Below are positions 23,067 through 35,500 of a DNA stretch of 64,000 nt, in pieces. The position numbers were made by a program, and so were the translations under genes. Below the pieces are notes generated by a model. It saw only the letters and a program-made list of their open reading frames with translations, was not told where the DNA came from and searched no databases. Source of the stretch: Sesamum alatum (lineage: Eukaryota > Streptophyta > Magnoliopsida > Lamiales > Pedaliaceae); assembly GCA_034509735.1 (NCBI GenBank), contig JACGWO010000003.1, positions 41,710,873-41,774,872 of the forward strand, in the 5' to 3' direction. How positions within the stretch are numbered: position 1 is the stretch's first letter; every line of letters starts with the position of its first letter.

Positions 23067-23794
23067 CTACTGCATGTGACAATTTTGTCAATAGAACAGC
23101 AATATGTGTTACCACTTTTAAGTACAAAAACACAATATAATAACTTTGAGACAAATAATATATTTCATTTGAAACAACATGAAACCTTGTTTCTCTAGAA
23201 CTAAACTTGGAGATGTCTTAAATAAGAGATGTTTTGGGATCATTCCAATTTTTGGCCCATATTTATAAGCCCAAGGGAATGTAATTTTTGTTTTTCGTTT
23301 TAAAAAATTTTGGTCGGGAAGCGAATGAACATACCGTCGTGCCCTTTTATTTAAATTAATTTAAGTAAAATATAAAACTCCGTTCGAGCACGAGTAATTA
23401 GTAAAATCATATAAAAAAATATTAAGTTATTTGACTAAATCGATTTCGTTCAAACTAGACTTATTAACAACCAAATAAAAATTATACATAATTTCGAAGC
23501 TAGATAAATAATTCAAACCAAACATTTGAACAATATGTTAGTTAATTAACTCAATTTATTTACACCCGTAAACATGTCACATCTAGGATAAGGCCTGTCT
23601 CTATAATTTGAGTTGGATATTATATATTTTGGAATATCTTTTCTTTAACTTTATTGTTGTCTTTCTCTCTCTTTCAAATTTATATTTTGGGATATATGGG
23701 TTTCTAACTAGGGAAATTGTCACCACTCCTTTTATTTGTCTGTTGCCTTATTTATTCCCTCCTTTTTTTGCATGTAATTTTCTTTCAGATTCTC

Positions 23795-23859
<65 letters not shown>

Positions 23860-23861
23860 TG
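23795..23861. repeat. (TTA)n microsatellite, ~22 units
   Basis: An uninterrupted ATT/TTA tract near the end of unit A. The homologous place in unit B (about 48220) has only TTATTG, so the expansion occurred in unit A after duplication. The leucine and isoleucine runs read from it are artefacts. Confidence 0.95.
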
Positions 23862-26039
23862 TAAGTCAAGTAGCTTTTACAAATAAGTTAATACTGAATT
23901 ATTCCCGTTATTCCTGCTTTTCTTTGATTACTATGTTAGAAAATTGATTGCAAATCTCACGTGATTGTTAGTATTTTGGCTTTCTTTTGAAATGAATCGA
24001 CTACAAATTTGTGGGTCCAACGCTTTAATTGGTCCTAATTATCACAGGATTAGTGATCCCAAGACTCTCAATATTTTGCAGGTTGCAAAATCATGTGGTG
24101 GTGACTAAATGGGCACCAACCCACAATAAATGGTACACACAATAGAGCCTAAATGGAAAAATGGACAATCTCCTTTTCTTGCTAATTTGTGTCGTGTGCA
24201 AATGCAGACCACAAATCCAGGCAACATTATGTATATCCATATGATGAAATTGGGTTAATATATGTCTAGTAATGTTTGTACATATGTTGAACCAGAGACT
24301 TTCTGATGCTGTTCATATACTACTGTGGTACCATCTACCATGAAATGAATAACCAACATTGACCAGGCAAGAGTATTATTTCTACGGAAAAAATGTAATT
24401 TTAGTCCTGTAAATTTTGGAAATAGTAATTTTAGTTCTATTCAAATTAAAATTTATAATTTGATCTTATAACTTTAAAATTTGTGACAGTTTAATCCTTT
24501 TCGGCTGATTTGGCCGGAAAATTCCATACCATCAATCATGTCAGCACCTAAACTGGGGCTTTCAGTGAATTTGATGACTCGTTAGTCCAAGTTGTAATTT
24601 TTAATTGCAATTTTGGTCCTATATCTTTAAGGGGTTGGCAATTTTGGTTCTCTAACTTTGGATGTGTCATCTATATTTCAAAATAGTAACGTTTAGGTCC
24701 TTGAGCCCAATTAATGACCATTTTGACTTTTTATGATAAAAGTTCAATAGTCTTGTCACATGCTCTTAATCAAGTCCAACATGCTTTCGAAATAAAATTA
24801 AACTTCCATAAACTTCGTATACCTTGATTTGACCTCCTCGCCACCGGTTCCAAACCCTCGATTTTAAGGACTTCTTCCAGCCATATTGTCGCAATAGATG
24901 GTTCGTCGGTCATTACAAAAAAATAATTTTATAGTAACGGCTTTTGTAACAATCAATTAATAATTTGGAACAATTTTTAATCATTGTAACTGCTTTTGTA
25001 ACGGCCAACCATCCGCAGCTTATTTGAGAGTTACAAAAAATTTGCAATAGTTTAGCTGAAGGCCGTTACAATTTGTAACGGTTCTTGGACGGCCTACAAC
25101 GCCGTTATAATGCTTGACCGAATGGAGAAAATGAGTTTGGACCTGTTTTTGGAATGGTCAATGTAAATTTATTATATTTATTTGGGATGATCACATTTAC
25201 ACCCCCTGACCTATAGTCTATTTACACAAACCGCCCATATCTTTTGCATAATTACAGAAATCACCCTTGATAGCCAAAAAATAGGGGTAGTTTGTGTAAT
25301 AATGTCGATACTTTCGAGGGGTGTAAGTGTAATTTTCTAAAAAAATAGGGGTGGTTTGTGTAAATGATGTTTACATTCTAGTGGGTGTATGTGTAATTAT
25401 TCAAAAGGCAAGGGTGGTTTGTGTAATTAAACAGACCATAGGTTAGGGGGTATAAATGTAATTACCCCTATTTATTTTTTGAACGGCCATTGTAACACAC
25501 ACAGTAATGGGTTGGCTTCCGCTTTAGAACGGTTGTTTGAATTCTTTTTGTAACGGCTTTGTCTCGGTATTTGTAACTAGTGTTTTCATAACGTTTGCAA
25601 CACCCTTTGTAACTCTTTGTTTGAACGTGGGTATTAGTTTTTTAATGGCGTTTGTTACTGTTTTCATTTTAGTTTTGTACCGGTTTGTGGGGCGTTTTCT
25701 TTTAAATGGATAAATATCTTATGCACGATCTTCGGAACGGTTTTGTAATTCTATGATGTGTAGAAGTATTCGAGAAACTGTTATCAAAGCTGTTACAAGA
25801 TTAAATTTTATATTTTTTTATTTAATTTAGTTTATCTTTTTATTTTATATTAATATTTTGTATAAATATATTATTGAATTATTTATTATATATATGTAGT
25901 TTAATTTCTTAAATGTGAAATATTATATATAAAAACATAAATAATATAGCAAGAAAATAAAAATAATTTAATTAACAAAATAAAAATATTGTTTAAACAT
26001 TGTACTTTAAAAAAAAATAAACTAAATGAGGCTCCCCGT

Positions 26040-27531
26040 CGACAGTGTCTTCCTCGTCCTCGTCGTCGGCTGCCGGGAGGCGGTGGAGGAGGGAGATAGG
26101 TGGGCGCCAACCACTGCATAAGCTCCTCTCGAGCTGTGACCCAATCATCAAGGTTGGGGCGCGGCTGTTGTGGTGGAGAGGGCGATGGAGCAACGAACGA
26201 GCTGGGCTATGATGGCCCAGCAACCGTGCGGTGGGACTTGGAGTCAAAACCAAATACTCAACCCCTCTTCCGGCCTCCCAATACTGACATCCACAGCTGT
26301 TGCTCGATCGGAGCCACCGAGCCTTGAGAGGATATTGGAGGATCTTGATTACTGTTTGGCTGGTTCTGGGGTTCCTCCAGCATCCTCATGGACAGCTCCT
26401 TTGAATAGATTAATTGATTATTAATATTTAAAAAAATAATTTAAAATTGAAAATTTTAATTATGACATACTTACTACCCTCAGGTCGCTCCATTGGCAGT
26501 CCTCCTTCTTTTTATAGCACTTCACGAACACCTCTATCTGTTTGACGCGGCGTTCGAGTTGTGCCTCCTATTCAAAAACCATTTAAAGAAATATTAGTAA
26601 ATAAAAATATTAAATTAAATTAATACTACAGGGTTAAATACTTACCATCTTACTCTTGTGGCCCCCAATGGATGACAATCCCCCGCGGTAGACAATGACT
26701 GTTGCGGCCGGGTTTGCTGCCCGATTGGCCTTATTTTTGGCCGACTATGACCGAAAATTTGGGCTGGCCAGCACTCCAATAGCTGGCGCCAGATTTCCTC
26801 GGCCAACCATAACGGTCGGGCCAACTAGTTGATGGCGTCCGCGAACTGCTTCCCCAGGAACTTACTCGTAGCACCTTGACAACCTTGAACATCGACTCGT
26901 CATCGCAGCCCCATCAATAAAACAGCTGCAAATTTGACATATTCAAAAAAAATAAATATAAGTATTAAGTAAAAATAAATATTCATTTTTCGAAAAAAAT
27001 ATTAATATTATTCTTACCTTTAAATTATTGAACCAACTAGTGCTCCTATGGAATCTGCGATATGGACTCTCAGGGATGTGGATAATAACAACGGAACCTA
27101 GCATTTATCGCGCTGTGAAAATCTCGATCCGACTTGAAAAAATTGCAGAAATATTCTACACAATAAAAAATATTGGAACTAAAATTAAATAATTTAAATT
27201 AAATTTTTTACGTCACATCGCATCCTTGAGGCTAATGTAGTGGTGGGAAGATTGTGGTGGCAGGGGTGACGCTAGTGGTGGTGGCGGTGGTGGTGCATCC
27301 CACGACCTGGGGGGCTTGTGAACTGCTGGCCGCCACCGCAGATGACCCTACTGTCGCGGGATCTGCAGCCGTACTCGACGGCACGGATGTAGGCTCTGCT
27401 GATGGGGGTGGTCGGGGTGCATCTGGACCAATTGCGGGAGGAGGACCAAGAGGGTCACCGCCGCAGCCCTGACCACGGCCACGACCACGGCTCCAACCTC
27501 GTCGCGGAGGAGGCGGAGCACCGACAGTCAT
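26040..27531 (-). pseudogene. En/Spm plant transposase-like (Ptta/TNPA-type), decayed
   Basis: On the minus strand this starts with a Gly/Arg/Pro-rich N-terminus (MTVGAPPPPRRGWSRGRGRG). It continues in pieces: CDDESMFKVVKV, KFLGKQFADAIN, a TAG stop, LARPLWLAEEIWRQLLECW, then EAQLERRVKQIEVFVKCYKK with KEDCQWSDL. These fragments line up with the gene at 37527-39087 of CACTA element 2. That gene type (Transposase_24, Ptta/En/Spm) is a DNA-binding accessory of CACTA elements. Stops and frame changes make it a pseudogene. Intron-like AT-rich gaps separate the pieces. Confidence 0.7.
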
Positions 27532-27599
27532 GGATCTACAATTTTTAAAATCATAATATTAAATTCTATTAATTATATTTCAGTATGTATAAAATTAAT

Positions 27600-28700
27600 C
27601 TTTTTTTTAAAATAAAATATTTTTTTTTAAAAATAGCATTAAAGTCCGTTATTTTCCAAAAAATTGAATTAAAGGCCCTTATTTTCCTAATATTGCAATA
27701 AATTCCCCTTTTTTCCTAAAATTTGCATTAAACTCCCAAATTTCCTAAAAATTGCATTAAATTCCTTAATTATTCTAAACTCCCTTATTTTCCTAAATTT
27801 GCCACTAAAGTCCCTTATTCTTCTAATAACTACATAAAATTACCTAAACTTACACAAAAATTACTAAAATTACAAAAAATTACCTAAAATTACATATATT
27901 ACCTAACATTACCGAAAAATACAAAAATATTACAGAATTTTTTTTTATAATTACAGAAAATTATTGATTTTTCTAAAAAATACTAAAATTGCCAAAAAGT
28001 ACTGAAATATTATGGAATCTTTTTAATTATAGAAAATTATTTACTAAAATTACGAAAAAGTTACTTATCTTTTTTAAAAATTACCTAAAATTACTGGAAA
28101 AAAAATATTATAGATTTTTTTTATAATTACAGAAAATTATTTTCCAAAATTATGAAAAGTTGCTTGATTTTTTAAAAAGATACCAAAAATTACCAAAAAT
28201 AAATACAAAAAATATTACAGAATTTTTTTTATAATTATAGAAAATTATTTTCTAAAATTACAAAAAAATTAGTTTTTTTTAAATTACTAAAATTACCTAA
28301 AATACAGAAAAGTACAAAAATATTCCAGAACTTTTTTATTATTATAGAAAATTATTTTTCAAAATTACGAAAAAGTTATTCATTTATTTTTAAAAAAATT
28401 ATTAAAATTACCTAAAATTACAGAAAAATACGAAAAAATACAAAAAAAATTAAAGAATTTTTTTTATAATTACAGAGAAAATCACACAAATAGACCCAAT
28501 AATCATCGTACATTCCAACACTCCAACAAATATACCTAATAAAAATAAAAAATATCCAATAAATACACCCAATAAAAATAGAAAATATCCAACAAATATA
28601 CCTAATAAAAATAAAAAAATACCCAACAATATTTTCCTAAAAATTTATAAAATTTTAGAATTTATTTTCTAAAATTACAGAAAATAAATTAGGGGAAAAG
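27600..28700. repeat. degenerate AT-rich tandem array inside CACTA 1
   Basis: About six diverged copies of a roughly 95-115-bp unit built from ATTACAGAAAATTATTTTC, AAATTACGAAAAAGTTA and TTACCTAAAATTAC are followed by three copies of a roughly 33-bp unit (CCAACAAATATACCTAATAA, 28526-28632). A similar ATTACAGAAAATT-rich region occurs in CACTA 2 at 39400-40320. Confidence 0.7.
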
Positions 28701-28874
28701 CTACTTACCTGAAAATGGGAGCAAACGGGGTGGGGCGGGTAGTGGTGGTGCTCGGACACACGGTGGTGGGGGTAGGGGTGGGGGGGGGGGAGAGACAGAA
28801 AAAGATAGAGTGAACGAGGAAAGGAAGAGAGAGTGTTGGGGGCGATTGGGGGAGGGGGGGGGGGGACAGAGAGC

Positions 28875-29590
28875 TTGAGAAGAGAGCGAAGAGAGAGTGG
28901 TGGGGGCGGTGACCGTCCAGGTTAGGGCAGAGAGAGAGAGAGGGGTGAGGGGAAAGTGGAAGGAAAATATGCCAAGTACCCCTTATATATAATTTTTTTT
29001 GGAACGACCGTGATCGTCCCTAAAGCCATTGAAAAGGGTGTTACAACGAGCGAAGAGCCGTGCCTAAAGGTATTACAAAAATAAATCCATGTGTAAAGTC
29101 GTTAGAAATCCGTGTGTAAAGTCTTTCCAAATATTTAATTAGTTTTCATTTAAATATCGAGAAATAAAAAAAATTCGTACTTAACATGTTAATGTTGTTG
29201 AAAAGTATTCATTATGTGGAATAATGTAATTGAAATACATGAAACAGAGAAGAGAGGAAAGAGAGAGTGGTGGGGGCGGTGATCGTGCAGGTTAGGGCAA
29301 CGAGAAAGAGAGGGGAGAGTGGAAAGTGGAAGGAAAATATGTCAAGTACCCTTATATATAATTTTTTTTGAAACGGCCATGACCATCCCTAAAGCCGCTG
29401 AAAAGAGTGTTACAAAGAATGAAAAGCCGTGCCTAAAGGTATTATAAAAATAAATCCGTGTGTAAAGTCGTTCCAAATATTAATTATTTATCATTAAAAT
29501 ATCCAAAAATAAATAAAATCCGTACTTAACAAGTTAATGTTGTAGAAAAGTATCCATTATGTGGAATAATGCAAAGAAATACATAAGAAT
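28875..29590. repeat. 370-bp tandem duplication inside CACTA 1
   Basis: GAGAGAGTGGTGGGGGCGGT occurs at 28891 and at 29261, exactly 370 bp apart. Both copies continue through GTGGAAGGAAAATATG, a TATATAATTTTTTT motif and CATTATGTGGAATAATG. Confidence 0.9.
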
Positions 29591-32041
29591 ATTTTATAGA
29601 TGACAATGATATATGTTCACAATATGTGATAAATTTGTATATTCATAAATATTAGTATTACATGATGTAACTATCATCTTACATTGTTGAACTGCATGAG
29701 TTAATCAGACCGTCGAAATTCAGATCAAATTGTTAGATATGATTTAATGGACAGAAAATTACTTTTGGTAAAGTTTTAGACTTATTGGGTACATGATGTC
29801 GAGATCTCATACCACGAACATAAGAATAATCATTAAAGATGGTGTATCGTTTAATCAGGCCATCTGATTTTAAATCATACCGTCTGATATGATCTAATTG
29901 ACACATTCTTATATATATATATATATATATATATAAATTTGGTATGAATCAGGTGCCTGGGTTTTAAGATATCGTATTTGAAAACATAAGTTTTTTGAAA
30001 TGGAATAAATTTTGTAACGGCTTTTTTCATGATTTTTAAATATTAATTTCTTGGACAGATTTTGTTATAGATTTTGGGACGATCAATTAATTAGAAGGAT
30101 TCCTTCCAAACAAATTTAATTTTTTGCCAAAACCATTTTGTGGACCGGCTTTTGAAACGGCCGTTCATTATTTTGACCGTTCCAAAATTTTATTCCCTCC
30201 ACTTTTTGTGCTTTGTTTTGGAACAACCTTTGCCACTAATTTATTTATTTTGGCTGTTCCAAATGAAATATTTTTTTTAAAAAAATAAAATTTATTTATA
30301 TAAAATATTATAAATCTTTCATATTTCATTACAGAACACTAGATTACGAAACCTCATATTCATCAGTTTCGTAGTTTTTGAAGCTATCTTCATCATCTTT
30401 TCTTCTTTATCAATATCAGTTTGACCATGTTGCGTCCGTGATGTACCAATTTTTTATACGGCCATTGAAATGACTTGTCTTATTTTTACAAACCATTACA
30501 CAATAATAAGACTGTGCCAAAAAACCATATGAAATTAGTAACGGCCGAAGTTCTTTTAACGACTTTTGTAACGGTGTTTACATTTATATATTTGAAACGG
30601 GCTTTCGTACATCCTTTAGACCGTTTCACTTGAGAAAAAAATTGAACTGTCCCAATATTCATAAGGAATTGCAAAAGCCATTACAAGTTGTGTCAGCCTG
30701 AATTTTTGTATCGGCTTTTGCTATATGTGTTATTTGTAACGGCTTTTGTATCGGTTTGACCATTACAAAAACTTGAATTTTGGGGGTTTCAGAATGACGT
30801 CATGAAAATTTTTTCGTTACAAGATTGTGGCAAAAGCCGTGTGTATTGGAACGGCCTAGTTGCCGTTCCAAAAAAGTCGTTACGTATCCCATGTTTCTTT
30901 GTAGTGGGTACTTGGCTCTTTCAGCAACAAATGCAATGAGACGTCTGCAATACGCCAAGATCCGGGGTAGAATACCAGTAAGATGAGATTGATCGGGTAG
31001 ATTTTTGAAATGCTATGATTCTTAATATTATGATAAAAAGGAATTGATTGTAAAAACTCTAGCCACTGAAAGTTCTCTCAAGATCTAAGAAAGATCCAAA
31101 AAACAGTTCAAAACTATAGAAACAGGTTAATCCTTATGCCTGTGAAAATAGAACTCTTTAACCAAAAGATAAATGAGATCTCTCCTTACTGGTGTTCTAC
31201 TCGGATCTCAGTGGATTACAAACATCTAACCACATTAATTTGTTGTTTGTTGCTGAAGGAGCCAAGTATATGTGAACCATCTGTTGCAGTAGTGTGGTTG
31301 GAAGAAATTCATAAAACCAAGGGCTTGGATTACCTGGTGGCAAGGCAGTTAAACCAAGGTATGAAGTTTATTTATGCTAATTTTATTTCTAAAGCATGTT
31401 GGTATTTTTTAAAAATACGTGATATGACTACTGAGCGTTTATCATAAAAGGCAAAATGGTTACTAATTGGGCTTAAGGACCAAAATCGATCCAAAGTTAG
31501 ATGACCAAAAGTTATCAACCCCTAAAAAATATAGGACCAAAATTCGATTAAAAAATTACAACTTGGACTGTTGTGTCATCAATTCCACCAATAGCCACAA
31601 TTTAGGTGCTAGCATGGCAGATGACGTGGAATTTTTGGCCAAATCAACCAAAAAGACTAAGATTATCACAATTTTTAAAAATTATATGACCAAATTGAGA
31701 ATTTTAATTTGAATGGGACCAAAATTGCCACAGCCCCTAACTTACAGGACTAAAATTGTATTTTTTCCTATCTGTACTAACTTTTTATCCTCGAAGAGAT
31801 GTTTAAACAGGGTAGTTCTATATCACTTACTCGACATATTTAAAGTTTTAAGATGGAATTACTCGACACAAAGATATTGTGAAATTAATTGGACGTGAGA
31901 ATAACTCAAAATGTAAGAACAATGGAAACCTTGTGAAATGAACAAGCCATGGGAAGAGGATGGAAATTTTGAGAATGGTGGCTTTTTAACAAATTAAGAC
32001 AGAAGGATATTCAGAAGCTTGCCTAATTTGAAGGCAGGATT

Positions 32042-32315
32042 CACTATAAGAAAATTTATTATTGATTATAAATTTATTGGCTACGAATTAAAATCATGGT
32101 AAATAATTATTATTAATTACGTTGCAAAAATCTAGTTAGATTATCCATCATGAAAACTCTTTTTGCTATGACTTTTAGCCATGAAAAACGTATTAACTAC
32201 ACTCGCAAATACCACGATCAATAACCGTTGTATAGCCTTGGTTAATGATTTTTCACTGACTTTTTGTTTTTAATTATGATAATTAACCATGATTAACTAT
32301 TAAATTGATCTAGTG
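32042..32315. mobile_element. 274-bp CACTA-type MITE in copy B promoter
   Basis: It begins CACTATAAGAAAATT and ends TTGATCTAGTG, flanked by ATT on both sides (32039-32041 and 32316-32318). Unit A has the uninterrupted site GGCACAATTAATAG. It lies about 210 bp upstream of the copy-B ATG region. It has no coding capacity. Confidence 0.7.
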
Positions 32316-32410
32316 ATTAATGATGTAGTAGCATAATAATAATAATAAGAGTGGGGAAAGAAAACGTGTGGAGAAAAACACATGATCAATTAGGGCAGAA
32401 AATAGACACT

Positions 32411-32423
32411 TCATATATAAATA
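32411..32423 (+). promoter_or_regulatory. TATA box of acyltransferase copy B
   Basis: TCATATATAAATA aligns with the copy-A TATA box. Downstream leader sequence is conserved. Upstream sequence is not: about 560 bp present in copy A are missing and the MITE ends 95 bp away. Confidence 0.65.
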
Positions 32424-32523
32424 TACACACAAATCCACCAGAAGTATTGATCTGATCAAAGTATAGTCATCACTACCCCCATCACACACTCACACACTGA
32501 CTCAAAAACAAGAAATCTTGACC

Positions 32524-35500
32524 ATGGGAACCCTCGACCTTAAACCTGCCATCCAAGACCTTAAGGTGGCAATCCAAGAAACAACCCTAATACACCCCTC
32601 CCAACAAACTGATGAAAACAAGTCAATCTTCTTGTCCAACATAGACCAAGTGCTGAATTTCCATGTCCAAAGACTCAATTTCTTCCCTGCCAATCCTCAT
32701 TTTCCACCAGAAACCGCCGTCGCCAGGCTCAAAAGTGCACTGGAGAAAGTGATGGTGGCATATGATTTCTTGGCCGGAAGGTTGCAGCTGAACCACCAGA
32801 CGGGGCGGCTGGAGATCGAGTGCAGCCCATCCGGCGTGGGGTTCGTAGTGGCCACCACCGAGTATTCTCTAGATGAGGTTGGGGATTTGGACTATCCGAA
32901 TCCAGCATTCATGCAGCTGATTCTCCAGGGCTTGGATAAGTTTGATGATCAGCCACTTTGTGTTTTTCAGGTAAAACCATGCTGTTGATTAACTTTTGAA
33001 AAAGAGCTGAATATATACTTTTATGATGCTGTTCAATTACAATTAAGAAAAAAAGTCAATTAATTTTCTGAAATAGAAAGCACGTGTAATTCATATTTTT
33101 GAGGGGAAAATTATTTTTTTAGTCCGTTAAGTATGTTCGATATTAATTTTAGTTCGGGACTATACTCATTTTTTTCTAAGTCCAATAATTTGCAAAATTC
33201 ATGAGATTGAGTTTGAATTCAGATTTTTTACTCAATTTTCCGGCGATATTTTAAAAATTAACCGAAAAATGCCCACGTGGCAACTGTTTGATTAATTTTC
33301 GACAACTTATACATGTGTACAACCACATGTAATAAAACATGGTCATTAATGTTGACTGGACATTATTTAAAATATCATAATTTTAAAAAAATTATATAAA
33401 ATATTAATTGATTATAAAAATTATATTTTATTAATTAATTTTTAATAACTATTTAGTTAAAATATGTACTTTATTAATGATTTTTTCTTAATTTTCTTTT
33501 AATGATATTTAATTAAATTAATTAAAATATATTAAATTTTTTTTTTTTTGCAGGGACGGCAACGTCGCCGTCCCTGCAGAGGAGGGCGCGGTGTCGCACC
33601 CTCCTCAGCTCTGGGCAACAGCACCCTCAACGTCGTCACCCCTAATGTTGTCACCCCCTATGCTGGGGAACCGAAGGGGTGGGGATGAGGGTAGGCAGCG
33701 GGGAAGGGGGACAGAGGGTAGGCGGCAAGGGAGCGGGGGTCTGGGTAGGGGAGCAAGCGTGGGGTGGGTGGGGGGTTAATTTTTTTTTTTAAATAATAAT
33801 TTTATTTTATAAATTATAAGTATATATATATATATATAAAATAACTCAAATTAAAACTGATCTCATTTCAATTGCCCCATAGGCTTAAAAATTTTTCAAA
33901 ATATGTCCAATTGGCATGCCATATAATATTTTCAGCCAAGAAAGCAAAAATCGACCACCGGAGGACTAATCTCATCAATTTTGCAATATACTAGACTTAG
34001 AAAAAAAATGAGTATAATTATCGGGCTAAAATTAATATTAGGCATATTTAATGGACTAAAAAAATAATTTTCCCTATTTTTAAGTCTTATCTTGATCAAT
34101 ATTTTCTTCATTTGTTTCTCAGTTGCATGAGTAGTGAACTCTTATTTTCTTTTTCAAAAAATTGCATTTTACGTCCTATAACTTACACCGTTTATGATTT
34201 TGACCCCATTAATTTTCGACGTAGTAATTTTAGTCCGATAAGTCCACAAACGTTGCATGCAATTTTAGTGCAATCGACAGATTCCGTTAAAAACTTAACG
34301 GACGGCACGTGCTACGTTAACTTAACTCATGTTTGACTAGAAGCACGTGCTGTGCACGTGCTCCATCCGTTAAGTTTTTAACGAAATTTGTCCATCGAAC
34401 CAAAACTGCAACGTTTGTGGACTTATGAGACTAAAATTACTACGTCGAAAATTAATGGGACCAAAATTACAAATGATATAAATTATGGGACGTAAAATAT
34501 AATTCTTCCTTTTCTTTGCCTTCCTTTGTTTCATCATTCAATTCAGTCTTCAACGTCGTACTTAATTTGTTTTTATTATTATTAATAATTAGAAAGCCAT
34601 GATAAGTAGTTGAAAGTTGAAACCTAGTGGTTTTCACTGTATTCAAGGCAATATTTAATTATTCAATCACTGTTACAGCTAGAATTGAAATAGACAGGAG
34701 GCCACATGTAATAAGTGCATCTCTTTCTTCTCTCTATATATATATCAAACCATAAGGTTCAGATTAACTAACACGTAAATTTCAAATAATAATGTTTGTA
34801 GGTCACGTCATTTAAGTGTGGTGGTTTTGCGATGTGCATATCCACCAACCATGTCTTGTTTGATGGCATGAGCTTCAAGATCTTCTTAGAAAACCTAGCT
34901 TCCCAAGCTTTTCATGATGACAAACCCTTACCCTACCCACCATGCAACGATCGCCGTCTCTTGGCTGCTAGGTCGCCGCCGCAGGTCACCTTCCCCCACC
35001 CCGAGTTGCTCAAGCTAAAGCCTTCAATAGGGGAAGAAGAACAAAACCCTTTGGTGTTTGATAGCAAACAAGAGAATTTAGACTTCAAGATCTTTAACCT
35101 AAGCCCTAACGACATTCGTTACTTGAAGGAGAAGGCAAAGGCTGCAGAAATCAATCCCACCACCAAAATCACCAGCTTCAACGTGATCACAGCCCACGTC
35201 TGGCGGTGCAAGGCATTGTCGTATGACGTCGAGAATAATAGGGAAAGAGAGTCGATGGTGCTTTATGCAGTGGACATAAGATCAAAGCTGAAGCCACCAT
35301 TGCCAGTAACTTACTGTGGCAATGCGGTGCTGAGTGCTTATGCGTCAGCCAAATGTTCAGTGTTGGAGGATGAGCCTTTCTCCAAGCTGGTAGAGATGGT
35401 ATCGGCCGGGTCGACGAGGATGACCGACGAATACGCAAGATCCGCCATTGACTGGGGGGAGGTCAACAAAGGGTTTCCCAATGGGGAGTTCTTGATTTCC

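Larger units (their letters stand above)
19029..24005 (+). repeat. tandem segmental duplication, unit A
   Basis: The segment begins at AATTTGTGGGTCC and ends at GACTACAAA. It contains the upstream region, the acyltransferase gene and its 3' flank. The order recurs in unit B: GTGGGTCC motif, GCAAAATCATGTGGTGGTGA, GGCAACATTATGTATATC, gene, TATTTTGGGATATATGGG, CTCACGTGATTGTTAGTA. Unit A is about 5 kb and nearly free of insertions, apart from a 349-bp MITE at 22718. The junction with unit B lies at about 24005. Confidence 0.9.
24911..30906 (-). mobile_element. 6.0-kb CACTA (En/Spm) element 1
   Basis: It begins CATTACAAAAAAAT and ends TTTCTTTGTAGTG, flanked by the 3-bp duplication GGT (24908-24910 and 30907-30909). 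Subterminal zones (24935-25800 and 30000-30890) are packed with GTAACGGCTTTTGTAACG-type motifs in both orientations, as expected for transposase-binding repeats. It carries only a decayed En/Spm accessory gene on the minus strand and no TNP2-type transposase, so it is non-autonomous. Confidence 0.88.
24386..31768. mobile_element. 7.4-kb Mutator-like TIR element carrying a nested CACTA
   Basis: The ends are GGAAAAAATGTAATTTTAGT and ACTAAAATTGTATTTTTTCC, with inverted similarity over about 370 bp (24386-24760 and 31400-31768). Flanking 9-mers TATTTCTAC (24377-24385) and TATCTGTAC (31769-31777) form an imperfect target duplication. Unit A keeps the empty site ACTTATTTGTACCAAC. Without the CACTA inserted at 24911 the element is only about 1.4 kb, so it is a non-autonomous MULE. 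Its arms have no coding frames. Confidence 0.87.

Noticed and set aside
23608..23947. Isoleucine/leucine-run proteins
   Set aside because: They are translations of the (TTA)n microsatellite.
33551..33780. GC-rich open frame (62 codons) in the copy B intron
   Set aside because: It lies inside a TIR element and intron, is low-complexity Gly/Arg, and has no counterpart in copy A.
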